This document shows, in pieces, positions 36,501 to 44,170 of a stretch of DNA of 64,000 nucleotides. Under the pieces are notes generated by a model. That model was not told the DNA's origin. It saw only the letters and a list, made by a program, of their open reading frames with translations, and made no database searches. Numbering within the stretch: position 1 is the stretch's first letter; each line of letters starts with the position of its first letter. Made by a program: the position numbers and the translations under genes. Origin of the DNA: Blautia faecis (lineage in GTDB: Bacteria > Bacillota > Clostridia > Lachnospirales > Lachnospiraceae); NCBI RefSeq assembly GCF_020554845.1, contig NZ_JAJCIA010000020.1, forward strand, positions 16,693-80,692, given 5' to 3'.

Positions 36501-36556
36501 TACATGCGCTTAAGAAGAGAAAGAAAATGAAAAAAGTTGAAATTACGGTAGAATAA
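33527..36556 (+). CDS. Membrane-anchored, domain-permuted GH3 enzyme
   Basis: A 1009-residue GH3 enzyme. An amphipathic N-terminus and two membrane helices (about residues 31-52 and 62-83) precede the GH3 C-domain (about 105-420), a fibronectin-III-like domain (about 440-580) and the catalytic barrel (about 670-960; SDCDGPAGLN, GRNFEYYSEDGVLAG, KHFAVNDQETNRE, nucleophile candidate Asp895 in TITDYDGS). A third helix (about 977-996) ends in a basic tail. So the permuted enzyme is fixed in the membrane at both ends, presumably facing outward. Start at ATG with AAGGAGG; an upstream frame lacks a site. Shares its promoter type with the preceding GH3 gene. Confidence 0.9.
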   Translation: MVDLLVKLLGPTLYNLGVSEADLISYLTQLEGYIYAIIAAVVVLVAVMFLAHFAKKGFRCAVRLEAFMAFLTAILIIVNSICYGPMYANVSGFLNASKAEFSEETIQQSKDTIEKVGEEGMVLVKNDGLLPLSSDVTNLNVFGWDSTCPIYGGTGSAGSHSDGNVSILQSLQDAGYKTNETLSNMYTEYCAERPTISMSAQDWSLPEPNMKHYTDDIMNEAKDFSDTAMVVLGRPGGEGADLPTNMSAVINGTYNQGLATSNAPANWRYMNATYTNNGSYDDFEEGESYLEPSVTEEQLIEKVCSEFDNVIVVINANNTMELGWVDNYEQIKSVILAPGAGETGFTALGEILNGTVNPSGKTADTYVKNLLSTHYINNIGNFPYTNVDDLKAQALAADSSYKGNVSFVNYVEGIYVGYKFYETAAEEGLIDYESSVQYPFGYGLSYTSFDKTMTNFKDNGDTVSFDVEVTNTGDVAGKDVVEVYYTPPYTNGGIEKASVNLVQFEKTETLEPGKSQTLSFEIAKEDMASYDSDEIKVAGGGYILEAGEYTISVRSDSHTVIAEETFTVDEDIDYSTEGRSTDKTAPVNVFEDYTQGDFIQLSRADGFKNAGASWAAPTAEAAQMSDELRAEVEANTFGIYDSSKYDNVDDEMPTMGADNGLTLFDLKGVDYNDAKWDELLDQLTYEDMTTMINVGGWQTAEVSSVGKIATSDCDGPAGLNNFVTKTYGTSYPTEVLLAQTWNKDLAREVGESMGQEFSDVKNYGWYGPAMNTHRSAFAGRNFEYYSEDGVLAGYLAMNQVNGAVSKGVYPYVKHFAVNDQETNRESFLLTFVSEQAMREIYLKPFEICIKGLEGGSMAVMTSYNWLGSVPACANSDLLQTVLRDEWGFQGMTITDYDGSYGYMISENCVRNGNDLMLGYGNSESNQFPNQSATGTLAMRQACKNIMYTIVNSGAYAGDENPVGGKSNMDKLFMKVNVTAGIVIGAIAILVLVHALKKRKKMKKVEITVE

Positions 36557-36567
36557 GCTTTGGGAGA

Positions 36568-36605
36568 AAAAGGGCTGGCATAGAGAAATATGCCGGCCTT
36601 TTTTG
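36568..36605 (+). terminator. Terminator after the membrane GH3 gene
   Basis: AAAGGGCTGGCATA pairs with TATGCCGGCCTTTTTT (one G-T pair) around GAGAAA. Confidence 0.85.
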
Positions 36606-36653
36606 GAGGACATTACTCATAAATATATGCGGGAGAAGGGAGCTGGCGTACGA

Positions 36654-37667
36654 ATGAAGAGAGTTGTAAGGTGTTTTCTGTATCTGACATTTTTGATAAC
36701 CTGTTGCAGTTATGTTTATGCGCAAGATGAAAGTATCGGGAGAAATGTGTATGGAAAAGAGGAAGAATTTGTAAGGAGCATTCCTCTGGACTCGTTCTAT
36801 GCAGAAGAATGCAGTGAAAAAGGAACAGTAGAAACTTTAAGATATACCTGCCATTCCTATGCGCTGGAAGCAGTGACCGGGGAAAGCGATATAATGGTTG
36901 AGAAATCTATGAATGTTTATCTTCCTTATGGCTATGATGACAATAAAGAATATGATGTTCTTTATCTGCTCCATGGAACGGGAGGATTTGAAGATTACTG
37001 GATTGGGGACAGCTCTACTGGAAGAATAACCTGCAATGTTTTGGACAATATGATTCAAAGGAAAGAATGCAAACCGGTCATTGTAGTATCTCCAACTTAC
37101 TATTCCCCGGTTGTGTCTATGGGGTACCGGGATATGGAACCGACAGAACTGTTTGACACGGAAAAAGATCCTTATGCCGACCAGTGGCCAATGTATTTCT
37201 GGAAAGAATTAAGAAATGACATTATTCCGTTGGTAGAGTCAGAATACTCTACTTATGCGCAAAAAAATGTAAGTGAGGAAAATCTGCAGAATACCAGAGA
37301 TCACAGAGGCTTTGCAGGCCTTTCCAGAGGCTCAAAAACAACGGTAAATTCCGGTATGATGCATTGTGCAGATCTTTTTGCCTATATTGGTTCTTATTCA
37401 GGGGCTTGGGCAGATGTGGAAGAATTTAAAAAGATTCTGGAATCAGATGAATACAAAAAATATGACTTTAAATATTGGTACAATGGAAATGGAACGGACG
37501 ATTTTTCGTTGGAAAATCATGAGGAGTTTCTGGATGAAGTATTGGAAAAGATGCCAGAGCGATTTTCACTGGATAAAAATGTAGCTTGGGTCGTATTCCA
37601 AGAGGGCGGTCATGCGTATAATTGCTGGATCGCAGATTTGTATAATTCGTTGAAGGTGTTTTTCTGA
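36654..37667 (+). CDS. Secreted CE1-like esterase (feruloyl/acetyl esterase family)
   Basis: A 337-residue exported alpha/beta-hydrolase. A signal peptide (MKRVVRC... to YVYA-QDE, about residues 1-23) precedes an esterase domain with VLYLLHGTGG (oxyanion region), the nucleophile elbow GLSRGS (Ser224) and a C-terminal EGGHAYNCW His region. Such CE1 enzymes remove acyl or feruloyl groups from plant polysaccharides. Start placement is uncertain: the chosen ATG gives a good signal peptide but its GGGAG is 12 bases away; an ATG nine codons earlier is possible. It follows the GH3 terminator and may be transcribed by read-through. Confidence 0.8.
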   Translation: MKRVVRCFLYLTFLITCCSYVYAQDESIGRNVYGKEEEFVRSIPLDSFYAEECSEKGTVETLRYTCHSYALEAVTGESDIMVEKSMNVYLPYGYDDNKEYDVLYLLHGTGGFEDYWIGDSSTGRITCNVLDNMIQRKECKPVIVVSPTYYSPVVSMGYRDMEPTELFDTEKDPYADQWPMYFWKELRNDIIPLVESEYSTYAQKNVSEENLQNTRDHRGFAGLSRGSKTTVNSGMMHCADLFAYIGSYSGAWADVEEFKKILESDEYKKYDFKYWYNGNGTDDFSLENHEEFLDEVLEKMPERFSLDKNVAWVVFQEGGHAYNCWIADLYNSLKVFF

Positions 37668-37731
37668 TGATGTCTGTACTATTATGCCAAAGAAAAAAGC
37701 TTTCATTTTTAATGTAATGATGCAAACAAAA

Positions 37732-37775
37732 AAGGTGCGACTTAAAAGTTTGTTTTTAAGTTGCGCCTTCTTTGT
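37732..37775 (+). terminator. Terminator after the esterase gene
   Basis: AAGGTGCGACTTAAAA pairs with TTTTTAAGTTGCGCCTT around a short T-rich loop and is followed by CTTTGTTTG. A-rich on the other side, so it may work both ways. Confidence 0.8.
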
Positions 37776-38041
37776 TTGTATAAAAATCAGAACGTTCTGC
37801 GCGTGGTAGATTAATTTAACCTGAAATAGCACGTGCTTTTTCCGCGCCCTTCTTTTTTTAATTCACCAGCCGTAACCAGATACGAAAGCGTAATCTGTAG
37901 CTTTTTAAACGTGGGATGTTGTGGACTCCTGGAGAAATTCATTTTATACTATAGTTAAATTATGAGTAGATTTACAAGAAATGAGAATTGGTTATTGTTC
38001 AAAGATTGTGAACAGCAATAATTTACGGGAGGAAAACAGAA
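37776..38041 (+). promoter_or_regulatory. Upstream region of the GH78-like gene with an inverted repeat
   Basis: No gene is seen here. TGTTCA (37996-38001) and TGAACA (38009-38014) form an inverted repeat with a 7-bp centre, within the wider TATTG..CAATA dyad, 15 bp before the GGGAGG of the next gene. This is a plausible operator. AT-rich sequence at 37940-37980 probably holds the promoter but no clear -35/-10 pair stands out. Confidence 0.4.
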
Positions 38042-39982
38042 ATGGAACATACATTTTGGATCTGGTATCCGGGAGATTTTGAATTATATCATGCCATGAA
38101 GCAGAATTTCAGCCGTGTGGAGAGAGGTTTTGGATGGCCGGCATTTTGGAAGAGTGAGGGCTTCCGCAACCGTGTGGCTTTCCGCCGGACTTATGAATTG
38201 GAGCAGGAGACCAGTTTTACTGTATTTTCCAATGCGATTGGTCATGTGCTTGTAACCAGGGAGAATGGGGAGAAGAAATATCCATTTGGAAAGAAGATTA
38301 CAGTAGCACCTGGAAAGGTGCGGATCTCTATTCATGCAGGCTGTGTGGAGGCATTTCCTTGCGCTTATGTGCAGGGTGAGGTGATCCATTCTGATAAAAC
38401 ATGGAAGGCAGAGGATTATTCCCAGCCATTAGTGCCGGTTGGAGTGTGTAAGTATTTTACCAAGCCGGGACAGAATCCTACTGTGTGGGAATATACAGAA
38501 AAAGAGTGCAAGCCGGTGAAAATCAGCGAGATAAACGGTGGCGTGCTGGCAGAGTTTGCGACGGAACTGACGGCGGCGGTTTATGTGAAAAGTAAACGCA
38601 GTAATTGTGTTGACAGTACAAGCGAAGATGAGGATTTAGAGGTTTTTTGCGGTGAATCTGAGGACGAAGCTCTTGACCTTGAGCACTGCTACTACAGCTG
38701 GCAGCCGAATCCGGTTACAAATCGATGCCCATGCTGTGCAGTCCGTTTTGCATTCATTCCGAATTGCAAAGCCGAAGATGTGGAAATCACAGCATTCTAT
38801 CAGTATGTAGATTTCCCGAAACGCGCTTCCTTTAAGTGTAATGATGAGAAACTAAATAAAATCTGGGAGGTGGCGGAGCATACCTTCCGTCTTTGCAGCG
38901 GTATCTTTTTCCTGGATGGGGTGAAACGTGACAAATGGATCTGGTCTGGAGACGCCTACCAGAGCTTTTTTGTAAATCAGTATCTGCTGGCAGATCCTGA
39001 TATTGACCAGAGAACTCTTTTAGCACTACGTGGAAATGATCCTATGACAAGACATATCAATACCATCATGGACTATTCCCTGTTCTGGATCCTGGGCGTG
39101 CTTTATCATTATGAGGCATATGGTGACCTGGAATTTGTCCGCCAGGTTTATCCGAAAATGTGCTCCCTTATGGAGTTCTGTGAGGGTCAGCTGGATGAAA
39201 ACGGATTTCTTGTAGGTCGTGAAAATGACTGGATCTACATTGACTGGGCTGACATGGATAAGACTGGTGCCCTTTGTGCAGAGCAGATGCTGTTCGCAGC
39301 ATGCTGGCAGACCATGGCGAAAGTGAGTGCGGCTCTTGGAGAAGAAAATCCGGAATACATGGAGAAATATGAGAAACTGATCGGGCAGATCCGTAAATTA
39401 TACTGGGATCAGGAGAAAGGCGCATTTATTGATTCCTTTGAATCCGGTAAGAGAAATGTGACCCGTCATGCCAATATTTTTGCAATTCTTTTTCACATTG
39501 CAACACAAGAAGAGCAGGAGAAAATTCTGGCAAATGTAATTAAGAATGATGCAATTCCGGCAATTACAACTCCGTATTTCAACTTCTTTGAACTGGATAT
39601 GCTCTGCCAGACCGGAAATCTGGAATTTGTACTAAATAAGATTCGCAATTACTGGGGCGGTATGCTGGACCGCGGTGCAGTTACCTTCTGGGAAGAGTTT
39701 GACCCGGAGGCACCAGTAGAAACTCAGTACGATATGTACGGCGACCGCTTTGGAAAAAGTCTCTGCCATGCCTGGGCTGCAAGCCCGATCTATTTCCTGG
39801 CGAAGTATTTCATGGGGCTGAAATTTACTGGAGTCGGCGGAAAAGAATTTGTGGTAGAACCGCATACTGAGTTTTTCGACAGCTTTGATTGTACATTGCC
39901 TGTTGCTGAGGGACAGGTACATATTGTGTGGGATGGGAACGAGCTGAAGGTAGAGAAGGCAGCTCACAGACTTGATTTATAA
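38042..39982 (+). CDS. GH78-like alpha-L-rhamnosidase family protein, cytoplasmic
   Basis: A 646-residue protein with an N-terminal beta-rich part (1-265) and an alpha/alpha-barrel catalytic domain (about 270-590) of the bacterial rhamnosidase type, including the FLDGVKRDKWIWSGD motif (about 298-312) that matches the acid-containing R-(E/D)-(R/K)-x-x-W-x-GD signature, and a C-terminal beta-domain. No signal peptide, so it acts on imported oligosaccharides. A polar acidic insertion (nucleotides 38583-38690) interrupts the beta-rich part. Shorter than typical multi-domain GH78 enzymes; it could act on a sugar other than rhamnose. GGGAGG precedes the start. Confidence 0.78.
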   Translation: MEHTFWIWYPGDFELYHAMKQNFSRVERGFGWPAFWKSEGFRNRVAFRRTYELEQETSFTVFSNAIGHVLVTRENGEKKYPFGKKITVAPGKVRISIHAGCVEAFPCAYVQGEVIHSDKTWKAEDYSQPLVPVGVCKYFTKPGQNPTVWEYTEKECKPVKISEINGGVLAEFATELTAAVYVKSKRSNCVDSTSEDEDLEVFCGESEDEALDLEHCYYSWQPNPVTNRCPCCAVRFAFIPNCKAEDVEITAFYQYVDFPKRASFKCNDEKLNKIWEVAEHTFRLCSGIFFLDGVKRDKWIWSGDAYQSFFVNQYLLADPDIDQRTLLALRGNDPMTRHINTIMDYSLFWILGVLYHYEAYGDLEFVRQVYPKMCSLMEFCEGQLDENGFLVGRENDWIYIDWADMDKTGALCAEQMLFAACWQTMAKVSAALGEENPEYMEKYEKLIGQIRKLYWDQEKGAFIDSFESGKRNVTRHANIFAILFHIATQEEQEKILANVIKNDAIPAITTPYFNFFELDMLCQTGNLEFVLNKIRNYWGGMLDRGAVTFWEEFDPEAPVETQYDMYGDRFGKSLCHAWAASPIYFLAKYFMGLKFTGVGGKEFVVEPHTEFFDSFDCTLPVAEGQVHIVWDGNELKVEKAAHRLDL

Positions 39983-39999
39983 AGTTCTGTGGGCTGTTA

Positions 40000-40030
40000 T
40001 TAGCGTTAAAAAAAGGACTGTTCACGCTAA
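40000..40030 (+). other. Short inverted repeat between GH78-like and GH2 genes
   Basis: TTAGCGT and ACGCTAA are separated by 17 bp. No T-run follows, so a terminator is doubtful; it could be an operator or a weak attenuator for the GH2 gene. Confidence 0.3.
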
Positions 40031-40135
40031 TTCTTCCACAGAGATAGGAAAAAGCAGTAAACTGTTAACAGATTGAGAATGCCGAAAAAGTAGTTGGTTT
40101 AAGGACAGAGATTTCAGAAAGGAGCAGTTTACTGT

Positions 40136-42760
40136 ATGCAGAAAATTGATTTTAACAAGGATTGGATATGCAGGTGTCTTACCCGGGATGAGGAAGCTTA
40201 TCCGGTGACTTTGCCACATGATGCAATGCTGAGTGAGCCGCGTACTCAGGAGAGTACCGGCGAGGGAAATGTTGGATGGTATATTGGTGGAGATTACGAA
40301 TATACTAAGAATTTCTTTGTGCCAGAGGAGTATAAAGATAAGAAAGTCCTCATTGAATTCGAGGGGATTTACCACAATGGCGAAGTTTACATAAATGGGA
40401 AAAAGGCGGCTTACCGTCCTTATGGTTATACCAATTTTTATGTGGATACAGAGGGCTTTTTCCAGTATGGAAAAGAGAATGAGATCAAAGTCATTGCGCG
40501 CAATGCTGACCAGCCAAACAGCCGTTGGTATTCAGGAACCGGTATTTACCGTCCGGCTTATCTGCATGTTGCAGGGGAGAAATATATTCCGGTAAATGGT
40601 GTGAAAATCCGTACTCTGAGTTATGATCCGGCAAAAATTGAGGTTGTTGTAAAGACTTCTGCGCCGGGAGAGGTTTCCCTGAAGATTGAGTTTGAGGGCT
40701 CTAAAGTACTTAGAGTAATTGGTGAAAGTACAAAAATAGGGAATGTAAACAATGACAGAATAATATCATCAGATAATAAAAACATGCAGCCAAATGGATC
40801 AGTACAGACTGGAGAAAATGGTCAGAAGAGTGAATTGGTGCAGGTGGAAGCAGAAAAAAATAATCAGGCAGCAGAATACCAGGCCATCTTCCAGCTGGAC
40901 GTTCCAAACGCAAAGCTCTGGGATACAGAGCACCCGAATCTTTATACCTGTAAAGCAGTTTTCGGTGAAGACGAAGTAATCGAAACTTTCGGAATCCGCG
41001 AGCTGATCTGGAACCCGCAGGTGGGAATGACCATTAACGGAGAGCGTGTGATTCTTCGCGGAGCCTGCTTCCATCATGACAATGGTGTGCTTGGTGCATG
41101 TACTTATCCGGAAGCAGAAGAACGTAAAATGCGTATTCTCAAAGAAAATGGATACAATGCAGTCCGCTCTGCACATTATCCTTGCTCTAAGGCACTTCTG
41201 GATGCCTGTGACCGTGTGGGAATGCTGATGATGGATGAATATGTGGATGTGTGGTACATTCATAAAACTAAATATGACTATGCAGGACAGCTTGCGGACT
41301 GGTGGAAACAGGATTTAAAAGACATGGTTGATAAGGATTACAACCATCCAAGTGTGATCATGTACTCCACCGGAAATGAGGTTGCAGAGACCGCCCAGAA
41401 GAAGGGAATTGCCCTCACCGGTGATATGACAAACTTCCTTCACAGCCTGGATTCAACCCGTCCTGTTACCTGCGGAATCAACATTTTCTTCAACTTCTTA
41501 AGCTCCATAGGACTTGGTGTTTACAGCGATGATAAGGCAGAAAAGAGCGCTGGAAATGCAGAGAAAAATGCCGCTCAGGCAACTGGAAAGAATGAGAAAA
41601 AAGTAGTTAAAAGTGGTAAAAAGACAGTAAATAAAGCCACAGAAAATGGAAAAAAAGGATTAGGCAGTACCAAGCCGGAAAAGAAGAAAAAACCAGTAGG
41701 AAGCGAGTTCTATAATACTCTTGCCTGTCTGGTTGGAGACTACTTTATGAAGTGCGGTGCTACCCTTTATCCATGCGATTTAAGGACGAAGGATGCCTAC
41801 GCAAACATGGATATCGCAGGTTATAACTACGGTATTTTCCGCTACAAGCATGACCTGAAAAAGTACCCGAACCGTCTGATTCTGGGAAGCGAAACCTTCT
41901 GTAAGGATGCGTATAGTTTCTGGGAAATTGCCAAGAAAAACAAACGGATTATCGGTGATTTTGTGTGGGCAGGATGGGATTATATCGGAGAAGTCGGGGA
42001 TGGTGCAGCAGAGTATTCTGACTATAAATTTGAAGATCCCGCCACGAGAATGACAGGTGGAAACGGCCGAATTGACCTGAACGGAAAACCGCGTGCAGAG
42101 GCTGCATATACCAGAGTCGCTTTTGAAAGAGAAACAGGTCCGTTTATTGCAGTTGATCCTGTTTACCAGAAAGAAAAGCTTCGTCTTACTGGCTGGCAGC
42201 TGACAAAAGCTCTGGAAAGCTGGGCATGGGATGGCTGTAACGGAGAACCGGCGAAGGTAGAAGTTTATGCAAGGGCTGCACAGGTTGAGCTGTTTATCAA
42301 TGGCAAAAGTGTTGGTAAAAAGAAAGTGAAAAAATGCCGTGCAAACTTTAATACCACCTATCAGGATGGGGAGATAACGGCGGTTTCTTACGATGAAAAC
42401 GGAAAAGAAATCAACCGTTATTCCTTACAGACAGCAGGAAAAGATACGGTTCTTCAGGTGCGCCCAGAGGAGAAAACCGTGAAGCCGGAAGGCCTTGCAT
42501 TTATTCAACTGCAATACACAGATAGCAAGGGAATCTGGAAACCAATGGAGAAACATAACATAAAAGTAACGGTAGAAAATGGTGTCCTGAAGGGGCTTGG
42601 AAGCCCGGCTCCGTATGTAAAAGGGAATTACACGGACCATACTGTGGCGACTTATTATGGTGAGGCGATGGCAGTTGTACAGGCAGATGGAAACGGACCG
42701 GTGAAGGTTACAGTGGCAGATGAAGAACGGTTTTATGTGGCAGAAATTCCATGTGAATGA
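40136..42760 (+). CDS. Glycoside hydrolase family 2 (beta-galactosidase-like), cytoplasmic
   Basis: An 874-residue GH2 enzyme: sugar-binding N-domain (RNADQPNSRWYSGTGIYRP), immunoglobulin-like domain, TIM barrel with acid/base Glu415 in YSTGNEVAE and probable nucleophile Glu586 in LGSETF, and C-terminal beta-domains (WAWDGCNGEPAKVEVYA). It has no signal peptide. Two polar low-complexity insertions stand out: 40720-40875 (Asn/Ser/Gln-rich) in the immunoglobulin-like domain, and 41526-41703 (Lys/Ala/Asn-rich, about 58 residues) inside the barrel between the two catalytic Glu. Substrate may be a beta-galactoside or other beta-glycoside. AAAGGAG precedes the start by about 11 bases. Confidence 0.88.
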   Translation: MQKIDFNKDWICRCLTRDEEAYPVTLPHDAMLSEPRTQESTGEGNVGWYIGGDYEYTKNFFVPEEYKDKKVLIEFEGIYHNGEVYINGKKAAYRPYGYTNFYVDTEGFFQYGKENEIKVIARNADQPNSRWYSGTGIYRPAYLHVAGEKYIPVNGVKIRTLSYDPAKIEVVVKTSAPGEVSLKIEFEGSKVLRVIGESTKIGNVNNDRIISSDNKNMQPNGSVQTGENGQKSELVQVEAEKNNQAAEYQAIFQLDVPNAKLWDTEHPNLYTCKAVFGEDEVIETFGIRELIWNPQVGMTINGERVILRGACFHHDNGVLGACTYPEAEERKMRILKENGYNAVRSAHYPCSKALLDACDRVGMLMMDEYVDVWYIHKTKYDYAGQLADWWKQDLKDMVDKDYNHPSVIMYSTGNEVAETAQKKGIALTGDMTNFLHSLDSTRPVTCGINIFFNFLSSIGLGVYSDDKAEKSAGNAEKNAAQATGKNEKKVVKSGKKTVNKATENGKKGLGSTKPEKKKKPVGSEFYNTLACLVGDYFMKCGATLYPCDLRTKDAYANMDIAGYNYGIFRYKHDLKKYPNRLILGSETFCKDAYSFWEIAKKNKRIIGDFVWAGWDYIGEVGDGAAEYSDYKFEDPATRMTGGNGRIDLNGKPRAEAAYTRVAFERETGPFIAVDPVYQKEKLRLTGWQLTKALESWAWDGCNGEPAKVEVYARAAQVELFINGKSVGKKKVKKCRANFNTTYQDGEITAVSYDENGKEINRYSLQTAGKDTVLQVRPEEKTVKPEGLAFIQLQYTDSKGIWKPMEKHNIKVTVENGVLKGLGSPAPYVKGNYTDHTVATYYGEAMAVVQADGNGPVKVTVADEERFYVAEIPCE

Positions 42761-42802
42761 AGTGAAAGGCTTATGATTTAAGGTAGAAAAGAGGTTGAAA
42801 AA

Positions 42803-43843
42803 ATGAAGAAAAAAGGTTTTATCATAGGGGGAATTTGTCTTGCTGTTGTAGCTGGTATTCTCGGTTACAATCATGAAGCTGTCCGTGTGGTTTTTCATAA
42901 TGTATACTCTCCATCAGTGAAATTAGATGATTCTTCCAAATGGAACGGAGGAAAAGCTTATGAGAAGCTGCCATATTCTGAGGCTTCCGAAAATGACTAT
43001 CTGGATCTGTATGTGCCGGACAGTGAAAAACCTATGCCTTTGATCATACTGGTACATGGGGGCGGCTTTGTATACAATGACAGCCAGTCCCGTCAGGCGC
43101 AGCTGATGTACCGCTATTTCCGCGATCATGGATATGCATGTGCATCCGTTAACTATCGTCTTGCCCAGGAAGCAGCCTTTCCGGCAGGTGTGGAAGATGT
43201 GAAATCAGCAATCCGTTTTCTTCGTGCAAATGCAGAGAAATATGGATACGATCCGGAGCGTTTTGCAATCTGGGGAGAGTCAGCTGGAGGCTATTTATCT
43301 GTGATCTGTGGCGCTTCCAATGATGAGGAATTTAATAGTGTTCCATTTATCGGAGAAGATGAGAACCATCCTGTTTCCAGTGAAGTGCAGGTGATCCTGG
43401 ACTATTACGGCTGTGTGGAATTCGGAACCATGGAAGATGATTACAGGGAGCTTAGGATCCCCAAAATTGTCCGCTGGGCGGCCAGCCTGTGGCTTCAGGG
43501 AGCAATTAAAGATACCGGCTACGAAGATGTAGAATCTTATTGGATGCGCAAGGATGTAAAAACTCTTACTGAGGATGAGAAAAACAATTATAGTCCATTA
43601 TATTATATTGAGAAAAATCTTACGGAGAAAAACAGCCCGGATATATTGATCTGGCATGGTGATGCGGATTTAGATGTTCCGTATCTGCAGTCTGAGAGAC
43701 TGAATGCACTGCTTACAAGAATTGTTGGGACAGATAAGGTGGAATTTAAGCTTTTTCATAATTATAAGCATGCGGCAGATCAGCTGTACAGTGATGAAAA
43801 TCTGGGAATCCTGAAAGAATATCTGGATGAGAAATTTGCATAA
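42803..43843 (+). CDS. Membrane-anchored alpha/beta-hydrolase (carbohydrate esterase-like)
   Basis: A 346-residue hydrolase with an N-terminal membrane helix (about residues 5-22, no lipobox) and a BD-FAE/esterase-type domain: LVHGGGF oxyanion motif, nucleophile Ser160 in WGESAGG, Asp in HGDADLDVP and His in NYKHAADQ. Lipase/esterase of the HSL-like class, likely deacylating glycans outside the membrane. It follows the GH2 gene by 42 bp with AGAGGTTG before the start and may share its mRNA. A strong terminator follows. Confidence 0.85.
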   Translation: MKKKGFIIGGICLAVVAGILGYNHEAVRVVFHNVYSPSVKLDDSSKWNGGKAYEKLPYSEASENDYLDLYVPDSEKPMPLIILVHGGGFVYNDSQSRQAQLMYRYFRDHGYACASVNYRLAQEAAFPAGVEDVKSAIRFLRANAEKYGYDPERFAIWGESAGGYLSVICGASNDEEFNSVPFIGEDENHPVSSEVQVILDYYGCVEFGTMEDDYRELRIPKIVRWAASLWLQGAIKDTGYEDVESYWMRKDVKTLTEDEKNNYSPLYYIEKNLTEKNSPDILIWHGDADLDVPYLQSERLNALLTRIVGTDKVEFKLFHNYKHAADQLYSDENLGILKEYLDEKFA

Positions 43844-43915
43844 GGGAAGTCGCATACATTAATATGAGCGTGATTACCGGAGAATCGGCAGACACATAAG
43901 CTGACAGAAACGAAG

Positions 43916-43962
43916 AAAATATCTGGCACAGGGCAGAATTGCCCCGTCAGATATTTTTTTGC
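43916..43962 (+). terminator. Terminator after the membrane esterase gene
   Basis: AAATATCTG..GGGC pairs with GCCC..CAGATATTT (a small internal loop between the two stems) and runs into seven T. Confidence 0.88.
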
Positions 43963-44058
43963 CCTCAAATAAAAAGGTTTTAACAAAATCTGTCAAAACC
44001 TTGAAAAAGCTAAATGGGTTTGATATGCTGTCTATATATATCTTTTGATGAGTTGTAA

Positions 44059-44146
44059 GTCATTGTTTACAGGTAATATTCTGTGCGGGTAAATTTTGCA
44101 CAGAATTGCAGCACAAGGTGATCATTGTGCACTTAGTGAGCAGTGC
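44059..44146. mobile_element. Degenerate MITE-like remnant
   Basis: The left end GTCATTGTTTACAGGTAATATTC is close to the left end of the copy at 50551 (three to four changes in 23), and the right end GTGAGCAGTGC resembles the right terminal repeat. Interior shortened to hairpin remnants (TGCACAG..; CACAAGGTGATCATTGTG). No target duplication is visible. An old copy, upstream of the GGDEF-EAL gene. Confidence 0.4.
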
Positions 44147-44170
44147 TATTTTATATAGTAGGGAGAAACT

